From Halomonas sp. DQ26W (GTDB lineage Bacteria > Pseudomonadota > Gammaproteobacteria > Pseudomonadales > Halomonadaceae): DNA of 64,000 bases. This document shows positions 7,890 to 14,472 of this stretch, piece by piece. A model generated the notes under the pieces. The model did no database searches and was not told where the DNA came from. It saw only the letters and a list, made by a program, of their open reading frames with translations. Where the stretch lies: NCBI RefSeq assembly GCF_003339685.1, contig NZ_QPKI01000008.1:57215-121214 (forward strand), given 5' to 3'. The position numbers were made by a program, and so were the translations under genes. Within the stretch, counting starts at the first letter, position 1. Every line of letters begins with the position of its first letter.

Positions 7890-8683
7890 TAGAACTTACC
7901 TGGTGGCAGCTGGCTCTTGCGGCCGTGATGGTCGTCGTCCTTGCCGGCTGCACGGCCGCGATGCGGCTGGGCATGAGCCGTAGCCTGCTGATCGCGGCGC
8001 TACGGACTGTCGTTCAACTGACCCTGATCGGACTTGTGCTGGAAGCGCTGTTCGCCGCCGAGCGCTTGGTCTGGGTCGCCCTGATGGCGCTGGCCATGCT
8101 GCTGATCGCCGGTCGCGAGGTGATGGCACGGCAGAAACGCCGCTTGAAGGGCGGTTGGGCCTTCGGCATCGGGACCCTGTCGATGTTCCTGTCGTCGTTC
8201 ACTGTCACCGTGTTGACGCTGACGGTGATCATCGGCCCTGATCCCTGGTACCGGCCACAGTATGCCATTCCACTGCTGGGCATGATGCTCGGCAATACAA
8301 TGACCGGGGTCGCTCTGGCGCTTGACCGTCTCACCGATACCGCCTGGCAGCAGCGGGCCGTGATCGAAAACCGGCTGATGCTGGGCCAGCCCTGGCAGGA
8401 GGCAATCGGTGACATTCGTCGCGAGGCGATGCGTAGCGGCTTGATGCCGATGATCAACGCCATGACCGCCGCCGGGGTGGTCAGTCTGCCGGGCATGATG
8501 ACCGGTCAGATCCTGGCCGGTACCTCACCGGCCCTGGCGGTTAAGTATCAGATCCTGGTGATGTTTACCATCACCCTGGGGACCGGCTTCGGCACCCTGG
8601 CGGCGGTGTCGGCGGGCAGCCGCCGGCTGTTTGATTCTCGCGAGCGGCTTCGGCTAGACCGACTCTCGGCCCCACGTAAATAG
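7880..8683 (+). CDS. fetB: ABC transporter permease, FetB/YbbM (UPF0014) family
   Basis: A 267-residue membrane protein with about seven hydrophobic segments, starting with GTG at 7880 inside the end of fetA. Family hallmarks include AALRTVVQLTLIGLVLEALF and PLLGMMLGNTMTGVALALDR, followed by RREAMRSGLMPMINAMTAAG and LPGMMTGQILAGTSP. It is the transmembrane partner of the upstream ATPase. In E. coli this pair increases resistance to oxidative stress by exporting iron. Here it is next to, but divergent from, the arsenic cluster, so the association may be accidental. Confidence 0.9.
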   Translation: MDVIELTWWQLALAAVMVVVLAGCTAAMRLGMSRSLLIAALRTVVQLTLIGLVLEALFAAERLVWVALMALAMLLIAGREVMARQKRRLKGGWAFGIGTLSMFLSSFTVTVLTLTVIIGPDPWYRPQYAIPLLGMMLGNTMTGVALALDRLTDTAWQQRAVIENRLMLGQPWQEAIGDIRREAMRSGLMPMINAMTAAGVVSLPGMMTGQILAGTSPALAVKYQILVMFTITLGTGFGTLAAVSAGSRRLFDSRERLRLDRLSAPRK

Positions 8684-8699
8684 CCACTGAACATGCAAG

Positions 8700-8728
8700 C
8701 GCCCGCATCCTGCAATAGAAGGCGGGCG
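8700..8728. terminator. Hairpin between convergent fetB and thiolase genes
   Basis: CGCCCGC (8700-8706) pairs with GCGGGCG (8722-8728) across a 15-nt loop. It lies in the 65-bp gap between two genes that face each other. No T-run follows on either strand, so termination is only plausible. Confidence 0.35.
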
Positions 8729-8748
8729 TCGTCCAGGCAGTGACTCGA

Positions 8749-9936
8749 TCAGTCGATCAGTTCGACCGCCACGGCGGTGGCCTCGCCGCCGCCGATGCAC
8801 AGGCTGGCGATGCCGCGCTTGCCGCCCCTGGTGCGCAGGGCGTGGATCAGGGTGGCGATGATCCGCGAGCCGGTGGAGCCGATTGGGTGGCCCTGGGCAC
8901 AGGCGCCACCGTAGACATTGACCTTGTCGTGGGGAATGTTGAGCCCGTCCATGGCCAACAGGGTGACCACGGCGAAGGCTTCGTTGATCTCGAACAGATC
9001 GACGTCGGCCACGCTCCAGTCCAGCTTCTTCAACAGCTTGTCGATGGCGCCGACCGGGGCGATGGTGAATTCGCTGGGATGCTGGGAGTGGGTGCTGTGC
9101 CCCAGCATGCGCGCCAGCGGCTTGACGCCGTACTTGTCTGCCGCTGCCTGGCTGGCCAGTATCAGGGCCGAGGCGCCGTCGGAGATGGAGCTGGAGTTGG
9201 CGGCGGTGATGGTCCCATCCTTGGCGAAGGCTGGCCGGAGTTCGCGGATCTTGTCGAGCCGGGCCTGGAAGGGCTGCTCGTCATGTTCTACCACGGTTTC
9301 GCCCTTGCGGCTGGTAACGGTGACCGGAGCCATCTCGGCATTCAGGTGGCCGGCGTTGGTGGCTTCCATGGCCCGCTCGAGCGAGGTGATGGCGAAGTCG
9401 TCCAGTCGCTCGCGGCTGTAGTCTCGCGAACTGGCGACGTCCTGCGCGAAGACCCCCATCAGCTTGCCGGTCTCGGCATCCTCGAGGCCGTCGAGAAACA
9501 TGTGGTCCTTAAGTTCGCCATGACCCAGGCGGTAACCGGTACGTGCCTTGGTCAGCACATGGGGGGCATTGGACATCGACTCCATGCCGCCGGCCAGCAG
9601 GATCTCGCCGCTACCGGCACGGATCACGTCGTGGGCCAGCATGGCCGCCTTCATGCCCGAGCCGCACAGCTTGTTGATGGTAGTGGCGCCGATGCCGTCG
9701 GGAATGCCGGCCTGGCGCATGGCCTGGCGGGCCGGGCCCTGCTTGACGCCTCCCGGCAGCACGCAGCCCATGATCCCCTCGTCGATGGCGGATGCCTCGA
9801 TGCCGGCACGTTCGATGGCGGCGCGAATGGCGGATGCGGCGAGTTCGGGCGCGGTCATGCTGGAAAGGCTGCCCAGCATGCCCCCCATGGGGGTACGAGC
9901 CGCGGAAAGGAAGACGATATCGGTGGGGCTGCTCAT
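8749..9936 (-). CDS. Acetyl-CoA C-acetyltransferase (thiolase)
   Basis: A 395-residue thiolase that condenses or cleaves acyl-CoA: either two acetyl-CoA to acetoacetyl-CoA or the last step of beta-oxidation. The acylated cysteine is C91 (NKLCGSGMKA). The NEAFA loop, H350 (GHPIGSTG) and C380 (CIGGGEA) complete the active site. Length is standard and GGAGA precedes the ATG at 9936. It is divergent from a TetR regulator that shares an operator-like site, and lies near acyl-CoA synthetase and dehydrogenase genes, which favours a degradative role. It may be annotated atoB, phaA or similar; sequence alone does not decide. Confidence 0.93.
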   Translation of the reverse strand: MSSPTDIVFLSAARTPMGGMLGSLSSMTAPELAASAIRAAIERAGIEASAIDEGIMGCVLPGGVKQGPARQAMRQAGIPDGIGATTINKLCGSGMKAAMLAHDVIRAGSGEILLAGGMESMSNAPHVLTKARTGYRLGHGELKDHMFLDGLEDAETGKLMGVFAQDVASSRDYSRERLDDFAITSLERAMEATNAGHLNAEMAPVTVTSRKGETVVEHDEQPFQARLDKIRELRPAFAKDGTITAANSSSISDGASALILASQAAADKYGVKPLARMLGHSTHSQHPSEFTIAPVGAIDKLLKKLDWSVADVDLFEINEAFAVVTLLAMDGLNIPHDKVNVYGGACAQGHPIGSTGSRIIATLIHALRTRGGKRGIASLCIGGGEATAVAVELID

Positions 9937-10056
9937 GGCGTGTTCTCCGGAGAGTGGCGGATGTTGTGGCGTATGTTGTCAGTATAGGATTCGGTATCAG
10001 CGCCGGACTGTCGGGTGGATTGACCTGTCGGCGGGGCTGTGTTTTTCTCAAGATCA

Positions 10057-10075
10057 ACCAAGCAAGCGCTAGTGT
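10057..10075. promoter_or_regulatory. Putative TetR operator upstream of its own gene
   Basis: ACCAAGCAAGCGCTAGTGT ends 7 bp before the TetR start codon, in the divergent region with the thiolase gene. Its reverse complement shares the core CTAGCGCTTGCT with the perfect dyad at 10742-10759, so both are likely sites for the same regulator. Confidence 0.5.
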
Positions 10076-10082
10076 AAACCCG

Positions 10083-10688
10083 ATGAATGTCGTTAACGAG
10101 TCCCCCCGTCGCAAGGAATTGACCCGTCTGGCCGCCCAATTGTTCGTGCAGGAGGGCTTCGACCGGACGACGGTACGCATGCTGGCCCAGGAGATGGGCA
10201 TCAAGTCCGGCAGCCTGTTCCATCACTTTCGCGACAAGCAGGAGATCCTTGCCGCGGTGATCGAGGAGGGGACTCAGAATGCCCTTACACTGGCGCGCCA
10301 TGCGCTCGAGCAGTGCGGCGACTCCGCCGAGGAGCGGTTGCACGCAATGGCGCGAGCGCATCTTCAAACCCTGCTGACCGACCGAAATGCCCATGTGGTA
10401 GCGCTGTATGAGTGGCGTCGCCTGGATAGCCAGGCCCGGGCACACCTCAGCCACCTTCGCGACGCCTACGAGGCGCTGTGGGAAGCGGTAATTGACGAAG
10501 CCCTGGATGGCGGCTTGATTCATGGTGATCGCTTCCTGGTATCGCGCTTCGTCATGGGAGCGCTGAACTGGACGGTACGCTGGTACGACCCCGAGGGCCC
10601 CCGCAAGCCTGAGGACCTGGCCCATGAACTGATTGCCATGATCGCCCCTTCAACACAGTCCGCCCAGGTAGGGTCGACCAAGGTATAG
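10083..10688 (+). CDS. TetR/AcrR family transcriptional regulator
   Basis: A 201-residue repressor. The N-terminal helix-turn-helix runs from about residue 10 to 55 (RLAAQLFVQEGFDRTTVRML, then GIKSGSLFHHFRDKQEIL). The rest is the helical ligand domain. The ATG at 10083 is chosen because the homeodomain-like part begins just after it; the open frame upstream is only read-through. It lies between thiolase and acyl-CoA synthetase, and operator-like sites flank it on both sides, so an acyl-CoA-responsive repressor of this block is the natural inference. It has no ribosome binding site of note. Confidence 0.9.
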   Translation: MNVVNESPRRKELTRLAAQLFVQEGFDRTTVRMLAQEMGIKSGSLFHHFRDKQEILAAVIEEGTQNALTLARHALEQCGDSAEERLHAMARAHLQTLLTDRNAHVVALYEWRRLDSQARAHLSHLRDAYEALWEAVIDEALDGGLIHGDRFLVSRFVMGALNWTVRWYDPEGPRKPEDLAHELIAMIAPSTQSAQVGSTKV

Positions 10689-10741
10689 GCTTACAGAGTC
10701 GTCGCAGGGGTTGCCCTGCGACCGCTTTGCTTCTAGCTTGT

Positions 10742-10759
10742 ACCTAGCGCTTGCTAGGT
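10742..10759. promoter_or_regulatory. Perfect TetR-type operator before acyl-CoA synthetase
   Basis: ACCTAGCGCTTGCTAGGT is a dyad with 7-bp arms (ACCTAGC/GCTAGGT) around GCTT. It touches a possible -35 box TTGACG (10759-10764); the -10 (TATCCA, 17 bp on) is weak. The core matches the site at 10057-10075. Confidence 0.6.
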
Positions 10760-10801
10760 TGACGCTTACGTTAACTGCATCTATCCAGATGTATGCGAGT
10801 A

Positions 10802-10846
10802 AGAAGCATGCAGGGCAGAAGCATGCAGGGCAGAAGCATGCTAGTG
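10802..10846. repeat. 15-bp tandem repeat, three copies
   Basis: The unit AGAAGCATGCAGGGC is perfect at 10802-10816 and 10817-10831, then degenerates in the third copy (AGAAGCATGCTAGTG). Each unit contains the palindrome GCATGC. Confidence 0.85.
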
Positions 10847-11028
10847 AGAAATTTCAAGTCAACTAACGTGCTGCAGGCTGGCACGAAGGCGCCCCTAGCG
10901 CGGCGAATGCTTGACCGCCAACAACAAACACAAAGGAGCAAACGGTGCACGTCGTGCGCAGCCGGGCCATACCAGCCGGTCAGCGAGGCACAGCGACGAA
11001 CCGGTTTCCGAGCACAAGAGGGCAGTAA

Positions 11029-12687
11029 ATGAGCACCCATTCCCTTCCCGAGTATTCCGCCTTTCTCGAGCGTTTTTCCATTGATGAGGTCATTGCCCGA
11101 CTCGATGACCATCGTGACGGCAAGTTCAATGCCTTCGAATCCTGCTGTGGCCAGCACCTGCGCTCGGGTCGTGGCGATGTCTTGGCTCTGGTGCACGAGG
11201 ATGCCAGCGGTAACGTCAACCAGATGACCTACGCCGAGCTAGAGGCCGAAAGTGCCAGGCTGGCCGGCTGGCTCGCCGAACGGGGCCTGGGGGTGGGCGA
11301 TCGTATCGCCTGCATGCTGCCCCGCTCCCCGCAATTGCTGGTGGCGGTGCTGGCGACCTGGCGCATCGGGGCGGTCTACCAGCCGCTGTTCACGGCCTTC
11401 GGCCCGGATGCCGTGGACTATCGCCTGGGGCGTGCCGATACCCGCCTGGTGATTACCGATCATGACAACCGCTTCAAGTTCGATGGCCTGAGCCAGTGTC
11501 CGGCGGTGCTCGCCGTGGGCGGTCCCAGTGCCGAGCATGGTGATGACCTGGACTGGCGCGAGGCCATCGCGCATTCTCCCATCGAAACTCAGCCGCCGCG
11601 CCTGGCACCGGATGCTCCCTTCCTGCAGATGTTCACCTCTGGCACCGTGGGTAAGCCCAAGGGCGTGGCGGTGCCGCTTTCCGGCATGCCGGCCTTCGCC
11701 CTTTACATGGAGCTGGCCATCGACCTGCGCGAGGACGACCGTTTCTGGAACATGGCCGATCCGGGCTGGGCCTATGGCCTCTATTACGCCATCGCCGGGC
11801 CGTTGCTGCTGGGTGTCACCACCCATTTCTGCGAGGCTGGCTTCAGCGCCGAGGGGGCCCTGGCCTTCATGAAGCGCCATCGCATCACCAACTTCGCCGC
11901 CGCTCCCACCGCCTATCGACTGATGAAGGCTTCGGGGCTGTTCGACAGTGCCCATGAGACTCTCGAGCTACGGGTGGCCAGCTCCGCCGGCGAGCCGCTC
12001 AATACCGAAGTGGTGACCTGGGTCGAGCGTTCGCTGGGCTGCCCGGTAATGGACCACTACGGCCAGACCGAGACCGGCATGACCTGCTGCAACCATCATG
12101 CTTTGGAGCATCCCAAGCACGTCGGTGCAATGGGTGTGCCGATGCCGGGCTACCGGCTGGCAATTCTGGATGCCGAGTTCAACGAACTGCCTCCGGGCGA
12201 GCCGGGCGTGCTGGCGGTAGATGTCGAGAGGTCTCCGGCGCATTTTTTTGCCGGCTATACCTGGCAGGAGAAGCACCCCTTCGCCAAGGGCTACTACCTG
12301 ACTGGTGACGTAGTGATCCGCAACGAAGACGGCACCTTCCAGTTCGCCGGCCGCGACGACGACATCATCACCACTGCCGGCTACCGGGTTGGCCCCACCG
12401 ATGTCGAGAACACGGTGATGACCCATCCGGCGGTGGCGGAATCCGCAGCCGTGGGGCAGCCGGATGAGATACGTGGTGAGATCATCAAGTCCTATATCGT
12501 GCTGCGTGACGGCTTCGAGGCAAGCGATGCACTGGCCGACGAGATTCGTCAACAGGTGCGCGAGCGGCTTTCCACTCACGCTTTCCCCCGTGTGATCGAA
12601 TTCGTCGATACACTACCCAAGACGCCCAGCGGCAAGATTCAACGCTTCAAGCTGCGCGCCGATGCGGCTGAGCAGGCGAAGTCGTGA
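11029..12687 (+). CDS. AMP-forming acyl-CoA synthetase
   Basis: A 552-residue enzyme of the ANL superfamily that activates a carboxylic acid to its CoA thioester via an acyl-adenylate. The ATP loop is TSGTVGKPKG (residues 203-212), DHYGQTETGM is the A5 motif, and YLTGD and GRDDDIITTAGYRVGP mark the hinge. The catalytic lysine is K536 in TPSGKIQR. The sequence resembles acetyl- or medium-chain acyl-CoA synthetases more than long-chain FadD. It lies downstream of the TetR gene and its operator, and upstream of SDR and acyl-CoA dehydrogenase genes, forming an acyl-CoA degradation block. Chain length preference cannot be told. Confidence 0.92.
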   Translation: MSTHSLPEYSAFLERFSIDEVIARLDDHRDGKFNAFESCCGQHLRSGRGDVLALVHEDASGNVNQMTYAELEAESARLAGWLAERGLGVGDRIACMLPRSPQLLVAVLATWRIGAVYQPLFTAFGPDAVDYRLGRADTRLVITDHDNRFKFDGLSQCPAVLAVGGPSAEHGDDLDWREAIAHSPIETQPPRLAPDAPFLQMFTSGTVGKPKGVAVPLSGMPAFALYMELAIDLREDDRFWNMADPGWAYGLYYAIAGPLLLGVTTHFCEAGFSAEGALAFMKRHRITNFAAAPTAYRLMKASGLFDSAHETLELRVASSAGEPLNTEVVTWVERSLGCPVMDHYGQTETGMTCCNHHALEHPKHVGAMGVPMPGYRLAILDAEFNELPPGEPGVLAVDVERSPAHFFAGYTWQEKHPFAKGYYLTGDVVIRNEDGTFQFAGRDDDIITTAGYRVGPTDVENTVMTHPAVAESAAVGQPDEIRGEIIKSYIVLRDGFEASDALADEIRQQVRERLSTHAFPRVIEFVDTLPKTPSGKIQRFKLRADAAEQAKS

Positions 12688-12745
12688 GCAGCGAAATGAC
12701 ATTTGCGGATGGCTGAAGCGAGAGGTGCCGGGGGCGAAGCGTAGA

Positions 12746-12802
12746 GGGGGCTATGCCAGGGATGGCATCGGTAGCGCCTGGGGATGGGTTCACGGCGCCC
12801 CC
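12746..12802. repeat. Dispersed intergenic repeat, copy A
   Basis: Shares the pattern GCCAxGGAxGGC, GTAGCG, GGGAxGG and TTCACxGCGCC with copies at 26517-26575 and, inverted, 27816-27874. It is bounded by G-rich and C-rich ends that can pair. It lies in the 183-bp gap between the acyl-CoA synthetase and SDR genes. Confidence 0.7.
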
Positions 12803-12870
12803 TCGTAGCCCGGTGGATGGAATAGACTCGAAAACTTTCAGCCTCTGCCATCTAAACTTAGGAACCTGAT

Positions 12871-13638
12871 ATGCAAGTCAAGGACAATACCTTTCTTATC
12901 ACCGGTGCCGCCTCCGGCCTGGGGGCGGCTACTGCGGAGCGCATTGTTGCCGCCGGGGGACAGGTGGTGCTGTGCGATCTCAACGACAGTGTGCAAGCAC
13001 ACGCCGAACGTCTGGGTCCGTCGGCCAGGTCGTGTCGTGGCGATGTGACATCTGCCGCCGACATGCAGGCTGCGGTCGATGCAGCCGTGGCGCTGGGAGG
13101 CGAAAAGGGCATGGCTGGGGTGGTGCACTGTGCCGGCGTCGTCAATGTTGCCAAGCTGGTCGACCGTGAGGGCAACCCCGCCGACCTCGACGCCTATGCG
13201 CGCACCGTGCAGATCAACCTGGTGGGCACCTTCAATGTCATGCGCCTGGCCGCCGCCGCCATGGCCGGCAACGTTCCGGGGGAAGACGGAGAACGCGGCG
13301 TGATCATCAATACCGCATCGGTAGCCGCCTTCGATGGCCAGGTGGGACAGTGCGCCTACAGCGCCTCCAAGGCAGGGGTTGTGGGTATGAGCCTGCCGGC
13401 GGCCCGTGAGCTCTCGCGGCATGGTATTCGTGTCATGGCCATTGCACCTGGGGTGTTCCAGACGCCGATGATGAGCGAGATTCCCGACGAGGCGGCCAAG
13501 GCGCTGGCTGCCTCGGTGCCGTTCCCCAAGCGGCTGGGCAAGCCCGATGAGTTTGCCCGCCTGGCTGAACAGATCATCGGCAATGCCATGCTCAACGGTG
13601 AAGTCATCCGCCTCGATGGCGGGATTCGTATGCAGTAG
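12871..13638 (+). CDS. SDR-family 3-hydroxyacyl-CoA dehydrogenase-like
   Basis: A 255-residue short-chain dehydrogenase. The NAD-binding glycine motif is TGAASGLG (residues 11-18), the CAG motif is near 87, and the catalytic set is S150, Y163 and K167 (CAYSASKAG). The PGVFQTPM loop and DGGIRMQ end resemble type-2 3-hydroxyacyl-CoA dehydrogenase (HSD17B10-like) enzymes of fatty acid and branched-chain amino acid degradation. An acidic residue after the second strand (CDLND) favours NAD over NADP. It follows the acyl-CoA synthetase on the same strand, separated by a dispersed repeat. Confidence 0.9.
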   Translation: MQVKDNTFLITGAASGLGAATAERIVAAGGQVVLCDLNDSVQAHAERLGPSARSCRGDVTSAADMQAAVDAAVALGGEKGMAGVVHCAGVVNVAKLVDREGNPADLDAYARTVQINLVGTFNVMRLAAAAMAGNVPGEDGERGVIINTASVAAFDGQVGQCAYSASKAGVVGMSLPAARELSRHGIRVMAIAPGVFQTPMMSEIPDEAAKALAASVPFPKRLGKPDEFARLAEQIIGNAMLNGEVIRLDGGIRMQ

Positions 13639-13680
13639 TCCCGTTCGATAAGCAGTTGTAATAAGAGCTTGGCATCAATT

Positions 13681-13728
13681 GGCTGGCGCGCTAGATTATT
13701 GTGCGATCAATAAGCCGGAGCGCCAGCC
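13681..13728 (+). promoter_or_regulatory. OhrR-type operator inside a 9-bp inverted repeat
   Basis: TTATTG-TGCGAT-CAATAA (13696-13713) is a dyad suited to a MarR/OhrR dimer and lies 16 bp before the ohrR start. It is enclosed by GGCTGGCGC (13681-13689) and GCGCCAGCC (13720-13728), a perfect 9-bp pair ending at the start codon. GGAG serves as the ribosome site. Confidence 0.55.
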
Positions 13729-14181
13729 ATGCCCCAGAATGATACCTGTTCCACGCTTCAACTCGACCATCAGCTCTGTTTTGCCCTCTACTCCACCTCT
13801 CTCTTGATGACCAAGTTCTACAAGCCCCTGCTCCAGGCGCTGGGTCTCACCTATCCGCAGTACCTGATCTTGATGACGCTGTGGGAAGAGGACGGCCTCA
13901 GCGCGGGCACCATCAGTCGGCGACTGATGACCGATACCGGCTCGTTGACTCCCATTTTCAAGCGTCTGGAAGCCGATGGTCTGCTCAGGCGGGTACGCAG
14001 CACCCATGATGAGCGGGTCGTCGAACTGTTCCTCACCGACGAGGGCAGGGCGCTGCGCTCGCGCGCCGAGGAGATCCCCGACTGCGTGGTGATGGCCAGT
14101 GGAGAATCCTTCGATGACCTCAATGCCCTCAAGACACGGTTGGAGATCCTGCGTGAGCGGCTCCAGGAGGCGATGCCCTGA
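13729..14181 (+). CDS. ohrR: MarR-family organic hydroperoxide regulator, OhrR-type
   Basis: A 150-residue winged-helix repressor. Residues 12-22 (LDHQLCFALYS) carry the conserved peroxide-sensing cysteine at position 17, and TKFYKPLLQALGLTYPQYLI follows, both hallmarks of OhrR. The wing helix is in GSLTPIFKRLEADGLLRR. In other bacteria OhrR represses ohr, a thiol peroxidase, until the cysteine is oxidised by an organic peroxide. No ohr gene is visible nearby, so here it may control another gene or a distant ohr. A dyad upstream suggests autoregulation. Confidence 0.88.
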   Translation: MPQNDTCSTLQLDHQLCFALYSTSLLMTKFYKPLLQALGLTYPQYLILMTLWEEDGLSAGTISRRLMTDTGSLTPIFKRLEADGLLRRVRSTHDERVVELFLTDEGRALRSRAEEIPDCVVMASGESFDDLNALKTRLEILRERLQEAMP

Positions 14182-14273
14182 CACGCCGCCATACCCCTCG
14201 ATAGGCAAGGTCAGTAGGTGAGTGCCGTCCAGCGTGGAACACGCCTTTGGCCATGGTCGAAAAATGTCACAAA

Positions 14274-14326
14274 CAAGCGCTTGACTCTCCAGTTGTTGCA
14301 GGCTAATTTCAAACGTATGTTTGAAA
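14274..14326 (+). promoter_or_regulatory. Promoter with TetR-like core and PsrA-like box
   Basis: TTGACT (14281-14286), a 17-bp spacer and TAATTT (14304-14309) form a plausible promoter for the acyl-CoA dehydrogenase. CAAGCGCTTG (14274-14283) overlaps the -35. The perfect palindrome TTTCAAACGTATGTTTGAAA (14307-14326) overlaps the -10 and start point and fits the PsrA consensus G/CAAAC-N2-4-GTTTG/C. Confidence 0.6.
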
Positions 14327-14359
14327 GTGTCGACCACCCTCGCTTGCCTGGCTTCAGGC

Positions 14360-14431
14360 GTTGATTGTGGCGATGTCGTTGATTGTGGCGATGTCGTTGA
14401 TTGTGGCGATGTCGTTGATTGTGGCGATGTT
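14360..14431. repeat. 18-bp tandem repeat, four copies
   Basis: GTTGATTGTGGCGATGTC occurs at 14360, 14378, 14396 and 14414, the last copy changing only at its end. It lies in the leader of the acyl-CoA dehydrogenase gene, between the promoter and the start codon at 14473. The unit is a multiple of three but no gene is implied. Confidence 0.9.
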
Positions 14432-14472
14432 TAGTGGCGACCTTTTGTGGCGCACATTTGTGGAGAGTTGAG

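Larger units (their letters stand above)
10689..11028. other. 340-bp intergenic region between tetR and acyl-CoA synthetase
   Basis: Holds a perfect operator-like dyad (10742-10759) abutting a TTGACG hexamer, and a 15-bp tandem repeat (10802-10846). The last 150 bp show no convincing gene. A short in-frame stretch near 10793-11032 reads as low-quality sequence made largely of the repeat. Confidence 0.6.

Noticed and set aside
8740..9987. 415-codon open frame antisense to the thiolase
   Set aside because: Gly/Asp/Val/His-rich shadow of a complete thiolase gene; no family motifs.
13681..13728. Inverted repeats around the ohrR operator as insertion sequence ends
   Set aside because: Only 48 bp lie between the outer ends, no transposase is present, and the dyad fits a regulatory site.
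14360..14431. Possible CRISPR-like direct repeats
   Set aside because: Units are 18 bp, directly tandem without spacers, and no cas genes are present.
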